Assembly (NCBI RefSeq): GCF_002304005.1
Contig: NZ_MRCQ01000005.1
Coordinates: forward strand, 284,013-348,012
Direction of reading: 5' to 3'
DNA: 64,000 nucleotides
Source of the DNA: Flavobacterium sp. ACN6
Lineage (GTDB): Bacteria > Bacteroidota > Bacteroidia > Flavobacteriales > Flavobacteriaceae
Positions within the stretch are counted from its first letter, which is position 1. Every line of letters begins with the position of its first letter. This document shows positions 1 through 9,003 of the stretch, piece after piece. A program made the translations under genes and the position numbers. The notes under the pieces are model-generated. The model made no database searches. It worked only from the letters and a program-made list of their open reading frames with translations, and had not been told where the DNA came from.

Positions 1-459
1 CAAGTAAAGTCCACCTTTATCTTCACCAATCAAGTTGATTTTATCTAAAATAGACTTAGCTGTAGCTTCTTCTTCAATTTGTTCAGAAACATACCATTGT
101 AAGAAATTATGTGTTGCATAATCTTTTTCTTCAAAAGTTATGTGTACTAATTCGTTGATAGATTGCGAAACAAAAATTTCATGATTGTAAAGCTCTTCGA
201 ACATTTCTTTAAAAGTAGAATATGTTATTCTAGGCGCTTTTAGATCTGTAACCTGAGCATGTCCTCCGCGTTCGTTAACATACTTAACCAATTTAAGCAT
301 ATGTGCGCGCTCTTCGTCTGACTGTGTGTACATAAATTGAGCTATTCCCTCAAGTCCGTGTACTTCAGCCCAACAAGCCATAGAAAGATAAGTTTGCGAA
401 GATTCTGCTTCTATGCGGATTTGCTTGTTTAAAGCCGATTCAATATTTTTTGATAGCAT
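1..459 (-). CDS. ftnA: Ferritin (partial, C-terminus beyond window)
   Basis: Reading leftward from an ATG at 457-459, 153 codons stay open to the window edge. The protein begins MLSKNIESALNKQIRIEAES and carries the non-haem ferritin ferroxidase pattern: a Glu in the first helix (IEAESSQTYLSMACW), then DEERAHMLK with the EExxH metal motif, and later helices rich in E and H. Ferritins of this class form 24-subunit cytoplasmic shells that oxidise Fe(II) and store ferric iron. About 150 residues are visible, so only a short C-terminal piece should be missing. The spacer upstream (460-553) has TAACTTTA, close to a Bacteroidota -7 box. The family call is safe; the exact symbol is by analogy. Confidence 0.9.
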   Translation of the reverse strand, partial: MLSKNIESALNKQIRIEAESSQTYLSMACWAEVHGLEGIAQFMYTQSDEERAHMLKLVKYVNERGGHAQVTDLKAPRITYSTFKEMFEELYNHEIFVSQSINELVHITFEEKDYATHNFLQWYVSEQIEEEATAKSILDKINLIGEDKGGLYL

Positions 460-553
460 AATATGTGTCTTTTTGGTAAAGTTAAAAAAAATAATCCATA
501 ACGTTTTTTTGAAAGCTCGAAAACATTAACATTTGGATTAATTCTCAATAAAT

Positions 554-1981
554 TTAACGGGTTTTTATTTCACCAAAAGAAGTTGGTTTTGAAAAAACAG
601 CCTTATTTATAATCGGATTTGTGTTTTCCTCAGGCATGAAACCATCATTGAATTTTCGCATTATAAATTGTTTTGAAGTAAAGTCATAATAGCCCAAAAT
701 ATAATAATCTTTGAATTTGAATATATTTTGAAATGCTGCTCTTTTCTGAAGACCTAAAAAATAATAAATATTATCTGCGGCGAATGGCTGTTGGGGCTCT
801 TTTATAAAATCCAAGTTGTTATTTAATACACTTTCAAAATAAACACTTTGGCTGTTATATGTTTGTGGAAAATTTCCATAAATATTATAATATTCTTCTT
901 CTTTAGGAGATCCTCCTATGGTTATAAATGTATTTTGTTTGTTTTTAAAAGCGGTCAAGCCGATGTTTAAGAACGCTAAACGATTTAAAAAATCACCTGT
1001 TTTTTTTAATTCGACTGGTCTTCTGCTGTCTGTCAAAAGGAATAATGGAGAATTTTTAAAATTAATAGTGTCATTTTTCAAAGTGCTGACAGTTTTTAGT
1101 ATTTGGCCGGAGTTATAATCTTTTATTTCAGCCACTATCACGTATTTATTGGCGTTTATTTGATAGAGTTTATCATCAACGAGAAATGAATTGCTTACAT
1201 TATTTGATTTATCAATAAGTGGCTGCGGAAAAGATTTTTCCTTAATGGTTTGATTTTCTAAATCCATATCAAATACGTGTGTGTTTTTTGTATTGTAATC
1301 TAAAGTCAATATTAAATGATTGTTTTTTAAGTAAATTTTGCTCTTTTGTGCGCTTTTATCTAAAGGAGTAAAATCATCTGCATCAATTTTTTCGATCGGA
1401 TTTTCATCAACAACTTTATTAAAAGTGATCAATTGCGCGTTTCTGTTCTTAAAATCAAAAGAAGAAAAATCAAATTCTTTTTTTTCTACAATTCCATTTT
1501 TAAACGTATGCACTATTAAAACCTGCTGGTCTTCATATTTTGAAAGAACATAAAATGTATTGTTTTCTTGAAAATTAGTTACGATGTAGTTTGGTATTGA
1601 AGGGAAATCAAACTTTACCATTTTTACTGTTTTATTCTCCAAAGAATATTTTACGGCAATAATGTTTTTGAAATCTTCAGAAGCCCAATATAAATAAGGG
1701 TTTCCATCTTCTCCAAAGCTATATCCAACAAGTAATTTATTGACCGTTTTAGGAAAAGTCAATTGATCTTTAAAAAATAAGGCGCTATTGTATTTTAGTA
1801 TAGTGATATTTTCGCCGCTGGCGGCAAAAACAAATACATCGTGGGTTTGCTTGTTCTCGACATTTAAAATCTGAATGTTTTCATCCGTTTTTTTTAGATC
1901 TAACGGAAATGAACTCAGCATAGTTTGACTAAATAGCGCTGAATTAGAGACTAGTAAGAATAAGAGTAGCAGTTTTTTCAT
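554..1981 (-). CDS. Exported protein of unknown function, paralog 1 of 3
   Basis: 475 residues with a signal peptide (MKKLLLLFLLVSNSALFSQ), so probably periplasmic or outer-membrane associated. I recognise no domain. It is clearly related to the proteins at 3439-4833 and 7422-8864. Shared landmarks are S(F/Y)PLDLK after the signal, HDVFVF, ILKYNSALF, NPIEK, the (D/E)NKLYQ(I/V)N-type segment, TIGG near residue 360, and the C-terminal YYILGYYD followed by MRKF. The many short beta-like strands and periodic aromatics would suit a propeller or barrel-like fold, but that is inference. Paralogs 1 and 2 share a 13-bp element upstream of the start (here 1995-2007), which suggests duplication with the promoter region. 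Confidence 0.85.
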   Translation of the reverse strand: MKKLLLLFLLVSNSALFSQTMLSSFPLDLKKTDENIQILNVENKQTHDVFVFAASGENITILKYNSALFFKDQLTFPKTVNKLLVGYSFGEDGNPYLYWASEDFKNIIAVKYSLENKTVKMVKFDFPSIPNYIVTNFQENNTFYVLSKYEDQQVLIVHTFKNGIVEKKEFDFSSFDFKNRNAQLITFNKVVDENPIEKIDADDFTPLDKSAQKSKIYLKNNHLILTLDYNTKNTHVFDMDLENQTIKEKSFPQPLIDKSNNVSNSFLVDDKLYQINANKYVIVAEIKDYNSGQILKTVSTLKNDTINFKNSPLFLLTDSRRPVELKKTGDFLNRLAFLNIGLTAFKNKQNTFITIGGSPKEEEYYNIYGNFPQTYNSQSVYFESVLNNNLDFIKEPQQPFAADNIYYFLGLQKRAAFQNIFKFKDYYILGYYDFTSKQFIMRKFNDGFMPEENTNPIINKAVFSKPTSFGEIKTR

Positions 1982-2086
1982 GAATCTTGTCTGACAAAAA
2001 TCATTCCAGTCTGAACTACTCTTTAACTATCAGTGTTCAATACAGAGCTCAGAACCCTGAATAAACTGGATTTTGAATATAAAAAA

Positions 2087-2116
2087 GCCCTAAAGAATTT
2101 TCTTTAGGGCTTCAGT
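2087..2116 (-). terminator. Rho-independent terminator
   Basis: The 10-bp arms GCCCTAAAGA (2087-2096) and TCTTTAGGGC (2101-2110) pair perfectly around a 4-base loop. An A-run before the left arm gives a U-run on the minus strand, just past the stop of the OmpA-family gene, so it fits termination of that gene. Confidence 0.85.
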
Positions 2117-2133
2117 TTTTATAGAGAAAAAAA

Positions 2134-3264
2134 TTATTTCACAATAAAAGTAACTCTACGTGCTAATCTTCTAGCTTCGTCAGAATCTTTTTGGATTGAT
2201 GTATCTGCACCATTAGCTACTACATTTAAACGAGAAGAAGCGATTCCAGCTTTTTCAAAAATTGTCTTAACATTAGTTGCTCTAGCATTTGATAATCTTT
2301 CGTTGTATTCTGCTTTTCCAACTTGATCAGCATACCCTACAAGGTCAAGTGATGCAGATGGGTTTTTTCTTAAGTAATTTAAAACAACATCGATAGCTGC
2401 AGTTGAGTTTTCGATAGGAGTTGATTTGTTGAAATCAAAGTATACACTGTAATACTTATCATTGATCATTTTTTTGATCAAATCGTTATCAGCTACTTGT
2501 GCAGGACTAACTTGTTTCTCGATAACTACTTCTTTTTGTGCAGGAATCTTTTTGATTTGCGCTTCAAGATCTATTATTTTGTTTTCTAAAGCTGAAATAT
2601 CAGTGTTATCACTTGACATTACTGTCCAATCTGCATGTTTATTGTTTTTACCTAAGTAAACATTTAATCCAATTGTACCATTGAAAAGTAATCCTGAAAA
2701 ACCTCTGTTTTCCGGAACATAAGTGCCATCAAAAGTATGATCTTGTGTTGAATTTAAAATTGTAGAGAAATCACCAGTTAAAGCAATTCTGTCTGACAAT
2801 CTAATTTGTCCTGTAACTCCGGCAATAAAGTTACCGACTCTATCTTTTCCAGTAAAATTATCTCCTTTTAATTGACCTACTCCAAAACCAGCATGCCCTA
2901 ACAAACCAAATGTATTTGTCCAAGTTTCAAAATTCATGATTCGGCCTAAATTTGCCACCGCCTGCAGATCTATTCTGTAGTATTTTGAATCAAATTCAAT
3001 AGAATTACTTTTATTAGTAAAACTATTGTATCCAAAGTCGGCTTTTAAACCAAATTTGTTGTTAAACATATAACGCACTCCAATATCACCAACCCACGGA
3101 CTTGGAGTACTTGTAAAGTAACCTTCTGCAAATGGTTTTTGAGGTTTAGTCAATCCGCCAGCCAACTCTATAGACCATTTATTAAATCCACTGTTGTTTT
3201 CTGTTTGTGCATGAAGTCCTGTTAGTCCAAGAGCAAATGCAAGGGTCATTACAACTTTTTTCAT
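2134..3264 (-). CDS. OmpA-family outer-membrane protein
   Basis: About 376 residues. An in-frame ATG lies 69 bases further upstream, but the start at 3264 gives a clean signal peptide (MKKVVMTLAFALGLTGLHAQ) at the N-terminus, so I chose it. Residues 20-230 are rich in alternating aromatic and polar residues and Gly, as in an eight-stranded outer-membrane beta barrel. A short helical linker (DISALENKIIDLEAQIKKIP) follows. The C-terminal ~115 residues are an OmpA peptidoglycan-binding domain: YYSVYFDFNKST, LDLVGYADQVG, then YNERLSNARATNVK and the final RR.TF strand. The role is structural, tethering outer membrane to peptidoglycan. It sits between two unknown paralogs and has its own terminator. 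Confidence 0.92.
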   Translation of the reverse strand: MKKVVMTLAFALGLTGLHAQTENNSGFNKWSIELAGGLTKPQKPFAEGYFTSTPSPWVGDIGVRYMFNNKFGLKADFGYNSFTNKSNSIEFDSKYYRIDLQAVANLGRIMNFETWTNTFGLLGHAGFGVGQLKGDNFTGKDRVGNFIAGVTGQIRLSDRIALTGDFSTILNSTQDHTFDGTYVPENRGFSGLLFNGTIGLNVYLGKNNKHADWTVMSSDNTDISALENKIIDLEAQIKKIPAQKEVVIEKQVSPAQVADNDLIKKMINDKYYSVYFDFNKSTPIENSTAAIDVVLNYLRKNPSASLDLVGYADQVGKAEYNERLSNARATNVKTIFEKAGIASSRLNVVANGADTSIQKDSDEARRLARRVTFIVK

Positions 3265-3438
3265 TATTATTGATTTTAAATTTTGGATCAAAAAAACGAT
3301 AAATTGTAAGTAAATACTTCCGGTAAAAGACAAAAAAGTATTAGAATAGGGTAAATTGCAAACTCATTTCGAATTCAAAAACTTTTTAAGAATGCAAAAA
3401 AAGTAATTTTAAATTATAAGTATTTGATGTTGATGTGT

Positions 3439-4833
3439 TTAGTCAAATCCGTCAATGAATTTTCGCAAAACGTATGCTTTTGAGTTCACATCATAATATC
3501 CCAAAATACTGTAATTATTTAATTTGAGAATGTTGGTAAGAAAAACTTCTTTGTGAGAATCTATAAAGTAATACATCTTATCGGCCGCAAGTGGTTCGTG
3601 TGTTTCTTGCGTTAATTCAAATTTTTTAGTCCAGACACTTTCAAAATATACCGAATAATTTGTGTCTAAATTATAATAGCCCGAGGAAGGGAAGTCTCCC
3701 ATAAAATCATCAAACATATTGTGGCCGTTAATAAATATGGCTTTTGATTCTTGGCCGCTTCCTCCCAATGTTATAAAAAGATTTTTATTGTTTTTAAATA
3801 CAGAAAGACCTGCGCTTAAAGAAGCTAATTCTTTTAAAAACTTACTTGTTTTCTTTAGGTCTTTAGGTCTTCGATTTTCGACCTGCATTAACAGCGGCGA
3901 ATTGCTAAAACGAATAGTGTCGTTTTTGGAAACAACAAATGTTTTTAAAGCTTCACCAGAATTATAATCTTTGATGTCAAACAAAAGTTTGTCTGAATTG
4001 ACATTAACTTGATAAAGCTTGTTTTCGTGGTAAAAAGAGTTTGACGTTTTTGGGTTTTTATGGCCCGAAGGCTGCATAAATGTTTTTTCTGTTATCTCTA
4101 AATTTTCTAGATTGATGTCAAACAGCTGTGTCTTTCTTATACTTTGATCTAAAGTTAGAATCAAGCGATTTGGAAGTGTATATAATTTGCTTTTTGCAAC
4201 CGCTTTATACAACGGATTATATTCTCCAGAATCCATTTTTTCAATCGGATTTTCATTCAAAATCTGATTAAAGGTTTTCTGCTGCGTTCTGCGATCACGG
4301 AAAGTAAAAGAACTAAAATCGAGAAATTTCTCCTCGGCCATTCCGTTTTTAAATACAAAAACCGTTAAAGCCTGTTTCTCGTTATATTGCAGCAACAGAT
4401 AAAAATTATTGTCCTTTTGATATTGCGTAATTATAGATTGCTCTTCAAGAGGAATTTTAAACTTCAATGCTTTGGAAGTTTTATTTTCAAAATAATATTT
4501 AATTATAATAATGCTTTTCTCCTGTTCAGAAAACCAATATAAGGTTGGGTTTCCATCTTCGCTGAAACTATAACCTATTAAAGATTTGTTTTCTACGAAT
4601 TGTCGAGAGGTAACAAATTTATCCTTTAAGAAAAGGGCGCTGTTGTATTTTAGTATGGAAAGACTGTCGGAATCCGCGATAAAAACAAAAACATCATGAG
4701 TCACTTTGTTCTCTGCATTTAAAATCGCGCTGTGTGATTTACTTTTTAAATCTAATGGATAAGAGGTTAGTACTGTTTGACTTAACGTGACAGTGCTAAA
4801 GACTAAAGACCAAAAAAGAAAGATTTGTTTCAT
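3439..4833 (-). CDS. Exported protein of unknown function, paralog 2 of 3
   Basis: 464 residues with signal peptide MKQIFLFWSLVFSTVTLSQ. It aligns along its whole length with the product of 554-1981 (TSYPLDLK, HDVFVF, ILKYNSALFLKDK, GYSFSEDGNP, DFSSFTFRDRR, NPIEKM, KLYQVN, IKDYNSGEALKT, LFITLGG, YYFID, ILGYYDVNSK) and more weakly with 7422-8864. No known catalytic motif is visible. The element CAAAAATCATTCC occurs upstream at 4847-4859, as in paralog 1, and probably marks the shared regulatory region. The function is unknown. Confidence 0.85.
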   Translation of the reverse strand: MKQIFLFWSLVFSTVTLSQTVLTSYPLDLKSKSHSAILNAENKVTHDVFVFIADSDSLSILKYNSALFLKDKFVTSRQFVENKSLIGYSFSEDGNPTLYWFSEQEKSIIIIKYYFENKTSKALKFKIPLEEQSIITQYQKDNNFYLLLQYNEKQALTVFVFKNGMAEEKFLDFSSFTFRDRRTQQKTFNQILNENPIEKMDSGEYNPLYKAVAKSKLYTLPNRLILTLDQSIRKTQLFDINLENLEITEKTFMQPSGHKNPKTSNSFYHENKLYQVNVNSDKLLFDIKDYNSGEALKTFVVSKNDTIRFSNSPLLMQVENRRPKDLKKTSKFLKELASLSAGLSVFKNNKNLFITLGGSGQESKAIFINGHNMFDDFMGDFPSSGYYNLDTNYSVYFESVWTKKFELTQETHEPLAADKMYYFIDSHKEVFLTNILKLNNYSILGYYDVNSKAYVLRKFIDGFD

Positions 4834-4866
4834 GTTTTTTTACGCTCAAAAATCATTCCGTATATA

Positions 4867-5496
4867 CTATTTATTCATAAGCTCCTGAAATAAGTCTACA
4901 AATTGACCAACATGCATTCCGTCCATTAAACCATGATGTACATAAACCGCCATAGAAATGGTCCTTTTTCCTGTTTCAGACACCATCATTTTTCCAAATG
5001 AAATTTTAGGGCAGCTGTCAGGATAAGTAAAACTTCTGGCATGTGTAAGTGATGTGAAATTTAACCACGGAATTGCCGAAAAGTGAATTAAATTATCATC
5101 ATCAAAAGACCTTGTAAAAAGTCCGGTTGTGTTTTGAATGCGTTCGATTTCTGTTAATGCAATTTTTTCAAATGTTTTAAAATCGGGATCGTATTCAATT
5201 AATGAAAATCCGAATGTGCCGTCTTCGCGCCCAATTGTCGCAGATGCATCTATGCGATCGTTAATATAGATTTTATTTTCTGAAATTCGGTATCTAAAAT
5301 TTTCAATTGCATTTACAGCAGTTAAAGTTTTATGCAGATAGAAAATGAAAAAAGAGGCGTTCATACTTTTTGCGGTTTGATACGCTTTGGTACAATCAAT
5401 TTCTACAGTGGCGCCAAAAAAAGGTTCTTCCATCTGTTTAAAATGAGCAAAATGCTCTTTTCTATTCCAGTTTTCTAAGTCTAAAAGTGTTTTCAT
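4867..5496 (-). CDS. Type A chloramphenicol acetyltransferase-like protein
   Basis: 209 residues, the usual size of the CatA trimer subunit. The C-terminal signature HHGLMDG (residues 187-193) matches the family's HHxxxDG, where the second His (188) is the general base. The segment AIPWLNFTSL (141-150) matches the conserved PWxxFTS block. The enzyme class transfers acetyl from acetyl-CoA to chloramphenicol, but chromosomal copies in flavobacteria may act on another acceptor, so resistance cannot be inferred. Its ATG overlaps the stop of the upstream HAD gene (TAATG), indicating translational coupling. Confidence 0.85.
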   Translation of the reverse strand: MKTLLDLENWNRKEHFAHFKQMEEPFFGATVEIDCTKAYQTAKSMNASFFIFYLHKTLTAVNAIENFRYRISENKIYINDRIDASATIGREDGTFGFSLIEYDPDFKTFEKIALTEIERIQNTTGLFTRSFDDDNLIHFSAIPWLNFTSLTHARSFTYPDSCPKISFGKMMVSETGKRTISMAVYVHHGLMDGMHVGQFVDLFQELMNK

Positions 5497-6203
5497 TATA
5501 GTAAATTAGGAACAACTTCTGCAATAGTTTCAAATGAACTAAAGTGTTGGTGTTCAACTTTGTGATTTATTTTTTCGTGTTCCCAAGTGGTGTGAAAAGG
5601 AATATGAACTGCGTAACCGCCAATTCCCAATACGGGCAGAACATCAGATTTTAATGAATTTCCGATCATTAAAAACTCATGCGCCTGAATGTCTAAACGG
5701 CCCAATAGTTTTTCATAATCAATTTCCTGCTTGTCTGACATCACTTCGATATGATGAAAATAATGCCCTAAACCAGAACGATGCAGTTTACTGTGCTGAT
5801 CTTTCAAATCGCCTTTTGTAGCAACGACCAATTTGTATTTTCCGTGTAAAGACTGTAAAGTGTCTTCGATTCCGTCCAAAAGTTCGATTGGTTTTTCGAG
5901 CAGTTCTTTTCCGTATTGAATGATTTTTTCGATTACTTCAACTGGAATTGTGTTGTTCGAAATATTCATCGCAGCTTCAATCATCGAAAGAATATAACCT
6001 TTAATTCCGTAACCATACAAAGGTAAATTGGCAATTTCAATTTTAAATAACTCTTGCGAAATGCCTTGATGCGAAAGATAATCTTCCATCAAAGCGCAGA
6101 ATTTATGTTCGGTTTCTTGAAAATAAGGTTCGTTTACAAACAAAGTATCATCGGCATCAAATGCGATTACTTTTAAATTTGGAATTTTGCTTTTATGTAA
6201 CAT
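5496..6203 (-). CDS. HAD-superfamily hydrolase
   Basis: 235 residues. Motif I is FDADDTLF with the Asp nucleophile and the second Asp (residues ~15-22). Motif II is VVATKGD, a Lys follows, and motif IV is GNSLKSDVLPVLGIGG. The alpha-helical insert after motif I indicates a C1-type cap, as in phosphoglycolate-phosphatase-like enzymes. It is probably a cytoplasmic phosphatase of a small metabolite; the substrate cannot be read. Its stop codon overlaps the start of the acetyltransferase-like gene, so the two form an operon. Confidence 0.88.
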   Translation of the reverse strand: MLHKSKIPNLKVIAFDADDTLFVNEPYFQETEHKFCALMEDYLSHQGISQELFKIEIANLPLYGYGIKGYILSMIEAAMNISNNTIPVEVIEKIIQYGKELLEKPIELLDGIEDTLQSLHGKYKLVVATKGDLKDQHSKLHRSGLGHYFHHIEVMSDKQEIDYEKLLGRLDIQAHEFLMIGNSLKSDVLPVLGIGGYAVHIPFHTTWEHEKINHKVEHQHFSSFETIAEVVPNLL

Positions 6204-6405
6204 AATTTTTTTGTTTCAGGTTTTAGGTTTTCTTTGTTTCAGGTTTTTTCTGCCACGAATTCACGAATTTTAGCTAATTTTTTGCCACAGATTGAGATGA
6301 TTTAAAGATTAAAATATCTGCTCAATCTCCAAAATCTGCGAGAGAACTTTTCCATCACAAATTGCACGAATATTTAAAGCCAATCTGTATGAAAAATTTC
6401 TCCAT
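6204..6405. repeat. Spacer with dispersed repeat motifs
   Basis: No gene seen. The spacer has two copies of TTTCAGGTTTT (around 6216 and 6238) and degenerate phrases such as GCCACGAATTCACGAA and AAATCTGCGAGAGAAC. The same phrases recur near 29.1 kb and in the tandem array at 31.95-32.37 kb, so they appear to be members of a dispersed intergenic repeat family. Confidence 0.5.
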
Positions 6406-7293
6406 CTAATCCTTAGAAAAAAGCCTTTTTAAAGAAATAGTTTTATCGTAAAAAGTGATTCGGATTCCGAAAAGTAGAACTATACCGCCGAAAACCATTT
6501 GTAAAGTTATTTTTTCTTCTAAAAACAACCAAGCTAAAATCGATGTAATTACAGCTTGACTTAATAAACTCAACGAAACTCTGGTCGCGCGCATATGTTG
6601 TGTCGCGTAACTAATCGAAAGCCAGGCGCACAATTGACAAATTACGGCTTGTAAAACTAATACAAACCAGCCCGTATTTGAAAATCCTGTAAAAGGTTCG
6701 TCCAGCGAATAACATAAAACTCCCAAATAAATGCTCGAAGCAAATAAACTAATTGTCATAAACGATAGAACATCTACTTCTGAAAGTACATTTTTGCTGA
6801 CCAAAAGATAAATCGAATATAAGATTCCCGATAAAACCGCAAATAGAAATGCCTGATTGAAATTCAGATCAATAAAAAATTCAAATCCAACCAACGTTAC
6901 CATTCCGAATAAAGACACGACAGTTCCGATCCAAAAGTTGGTGGCAGGTTTTGACTTTAAAAATAAAAAAGTACCAATTCCAACCCAAACTGGAGATAAA
7001 TTCGTCAGCAGCGAAGCCTGAGTCGCACTTGATTCCTGAATGGCAATATTCCAAACCGCCACATCTGATGAAAATAAAACACCGCAAAGCATCGCTAAAA
7101 GTGCAAATTTTAGAGTTGGAAGTTTGAAGTTATTACTAAAAATAACGTAGGGAAGTAATAAAATAAAAGCAAAGAACATTCGATAAAATGCCGAAATTAA
7201 TCCTGGCGTCAAACGCAGTTTTACTAATATCGGGAAAATCGAGATGCAGAGTATACCGCAGATTAAAGCTAATCTTGGTTTGGTGAGTTTCAT
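6406..7293 (-). CDS. EamA/DMT-family permease
   Basis: 295 residues with about ten hydrophobic helices arranged as two homologous five-helix halves, typical of EamA drug/metabolite exporters. Landmarks are the N-terminal LALICGILCISIFPILVKL, the ISAFYRMFFAF segment, SLLTNLSPVW in the first half, and SLLSQAVITSILAWLFLEE in the second, where the family's conserved acidic helix end lies. It is an inner-membrane transporter; the substrate is not predictable. It is followed by the repeat-rich spacer and then the HAD gene, about 200 bases away, so it need not share their transcript. Confidence 0.88.
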   Translation of the reverse strand: MKLTKPRLALICGILCISIFPILVKLRLTPGLISAFYRMFFAFILLLPYVIFSNNFKLPTLKFALLAMLCGVLFSSDVAVWNIAIQESSATQASLLTNLSPVWVGIGTFLFLKSKPATNFWIGTVVSLFGMVTLVGFEFFIDLNFNQAFLFAVLSGILYSIYLLVSKNVLSEVDVLSFMTISLFASSIYLGVLCYSLDEPFTGFSNTGWFVLVLQAVICQLCAWLSISYATQHMRATRVSLSLLSQAVITSILAWLFLEEKITLQMVFGGIVLLFGIRITFYDKTISLKRLFSKD

Positions 7294-7350
7294 TATGTGT
7301 ATTTAATCGTGTATTATTTATCAAAGATACTTTACAAAATGAATACTTTG

Positions 7351-7420
7351 AAAGCAAAAAGCGCGAATCAATTAAAAATAGTAATCGGTTCGCGCTTTTT
7401 TATGATAGAATTTAATTGTT
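7351..7420 (-). repeat. 70-bp direct repeat, copy A, carrying a terminator
   Basis: Identical over 70 bases to 8934-9003. It contains a 12-bp inverted repeat (AAAAAGCGCGAA at 7356-7367, TTCGCGCTTTTT at 7389-7400) that acts as a minus-strand terminator. Copy A ends one base before the stop codon of the paralog at 7422-8864, so the two copies flank that gene. Confidence 0.9.
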
Positions 7421-7421
7421 T

Positions 7422-8864
7422 TTAATCGAAAAACTTTCTAATCGTATATTCTTTAGTTTTATTGTCGTAATAACCCAAATAATAAACACTCTCCATTTTG
7501 AATAGGGTTTGAGAAGATACATCTTTATTATCATCAAAAAAAGTACGGATTTTATCGAAGGCTAATGGTTTTAAATCTCCCTGTATATGATTGTCTTCGT
7601 GATCAAACAAACCTTCAATTTTCACCACTTTTTTGCCAGCATAAGAATTGAAATTATCCATTGTTGGACTGAAAAATGCAGCGCCTACAAGAGCACCAAT
7701 AAAACCATATTGATTAGCAGTTACTTGTCCTGCAGATTGTTGTTGCGCTGAAACCCCTCCGATAGTAATTAACGTATTAGAACCAATATGATAACAAGAA
7801 AGACCAGGACGAAGATTATTTAATTTTCTGATAAATTGAGAACTGTTTTCTAAAACTCTTTTAGGACCAAAAAAATCTCCACCTTCTTGATTAATCTCCG
7901 AATTTTTAAATTCTATAGGTTTGCCTGCAATAGCAGTGTATGCTTTTAAAATCGTATCATTTAAATCTTTAACATTCAAATATAGTCGGTCAGATGAAGT
8001 TTTTATTTGATATAGTTTTTTATCAGAATAGAAAGAGTTTGAATTCAATTCACTGCGAAATTCAGCTTGAATTATAGGATGTTTCAATAATTTTTCTGTA
8101 CCAGTGTAACTTTCTAGATTTAATATAATTACTTGTGTATAATCTATGTTTGAATCTATTGTTATGACTATTTCTTTACCATCAAAATAACATTTTCTTT
8201 TAAATGCCCCATCTGTTATCGAAGTCAAGTTTTCAGGTGTAATATATTTAAGAGAAAACGGAGCTTCGTAAGGAAGCAGGTTTTCTTCTAAAACTCCATA
8301 TAAATTAGTTCTTTTATAAACGCTTGTGTAAAAATGAAAATCTTTTAATTCAATAGATTTTTCCTCTTGTTTACCGTCTTTATCGAAAATATATAGTTTG
8401 AGAATGTTGCTTTTTTTTACAACAGTTAAAAGATAAAATGCGTTGTCTTTACTGAATCTTTGTAAAACCTTTTCATCTTTTAAAGTAAGAGCATACTCTT
8501 GATTTGTAATTGTTTTAGAATCAAAATCATAAAACTGAGAAGAGATTTCTTTGAAGTTATCTGAAGACCAATATAACCTCGAGTTTTTGTCATTAATATT
8601 ATAGCCGATCATGCTGGCATATTTTTTAACATCTGGTCTTGGAGCTGACATGCTGTCGCTAATTTTCATTTGTTCGTTTAAGCGAATTGCTTTTACTTTT
8701 TCTTTATCACTGATGAACAAAGTAACTTCTTTCTTTTCGTTATTGACAATTTGAAAAATATCCCTATTCTTTTTAAGAGAAACAGGAGTAGAGTTTACAA
8801 CTTCTTGAGAAAAAGAAATCAAAAAATTTAAAAGCAAAGAGGTGAGGAGTAGTTTTTTTACCAT
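7422..8864 (-). CDS. Exported protein of unknown function, paralog 3 of 3
   Basis: 480 residues with signal peptide MVKKLLLTSLLLNFLISFSQ. It is more distant from the pair at 554-1981 and 3439-4833 but shares the layout: STPVSLKK after the signal, IGYNINDKNSRLYWSS, SNSFYSDKKLYQIKTSSD, LITIGG, KPLAFDKIRTFF, and the ending VYYLGYYDNKTKEYTIRKF. An insertion near residue 390 (YGFIGALVGAAFF) is hydrophobic and Gly/Ala rich, absent in the other two, and could be a membrane-contacting loop. The gene lies exactly between the two copies of the 70-bp terminator repeat, so it looks inserted or duplicated next to the flotillin gene. Function unknown. Confidence 0.85.
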   Translation of the reverse strand: MVKKLLLTSLLLNFLISFSQEVVNSTPVSLKKNRDIFQIVNNEKKEVTLFISDKEKVKAIRLNEQMKISDSMSAPRPDVKKYASMIGYNINDKNSRLYWSSDNFKEISSQFYDFDSKTITNQEYALTLKDEKVLQRFSKDNAFYLLTVVKKSNILKLYIFDKDGKQEEKSIELKDFHFYTSVYKRTNLYGVLEENLLPYEAPFSLKYITPENLTSITDGAFKRKCYFDGKEIVITIDSNIDYTQVIILNLESYTGTEKLLKHPIIQAEFRSELNSNSFYSDKKLYQIKTSSDRLYLNVKDLNDTILKAYTAIAGKPIEFKNSEINQEGGDFFGPKRVLENSSQFIRKLNNLRPGLSCYHIGSNTLITIGGVSAQQQSAGQVTANQYGFIGALVGAAFFSPTMDNFNSYAGKKVVKIEGLFDHEDNHIQGDLKPLAFDKIRTFFDDNKDVSSQTLFKMESVYYLGYYDNKTKEYTIRKFFD

Positions 8865-8933
8865 TGGTTATGTTATTCTTTTGTTTTGCGCGAATATCTA
8901 AAATTTTTCTGATATATTTTTTAAATTTTTTGT

Positions 8934-9003
8934 AAAGCAAAAAGCGCGAATCAATTAAAAATAGTAATCGGTTCGCGCTTTTTTATGATAGAATTTAATT
9001 GTT
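8934..9003 (-). repeat. 70-bp direct repeat, copy B, carrying the flotillin terminator
   Basis: Perfect copy of 7351-7420. It overlaps the first two bases of the complement of the flotillin stop codon (9002-9004) and contains the same 12-bp terminator stem. Because it touches the flotillin stop it may be the ancestral terminator. Confidence 0.9.

Noticed and set aside
4867..5496. An acquired antibiotic-resistance gene
   Set aside because: No mobile element is nearby, it is coupled with a housekeeping-type HAD gene, and base composition looks like its neighbours.
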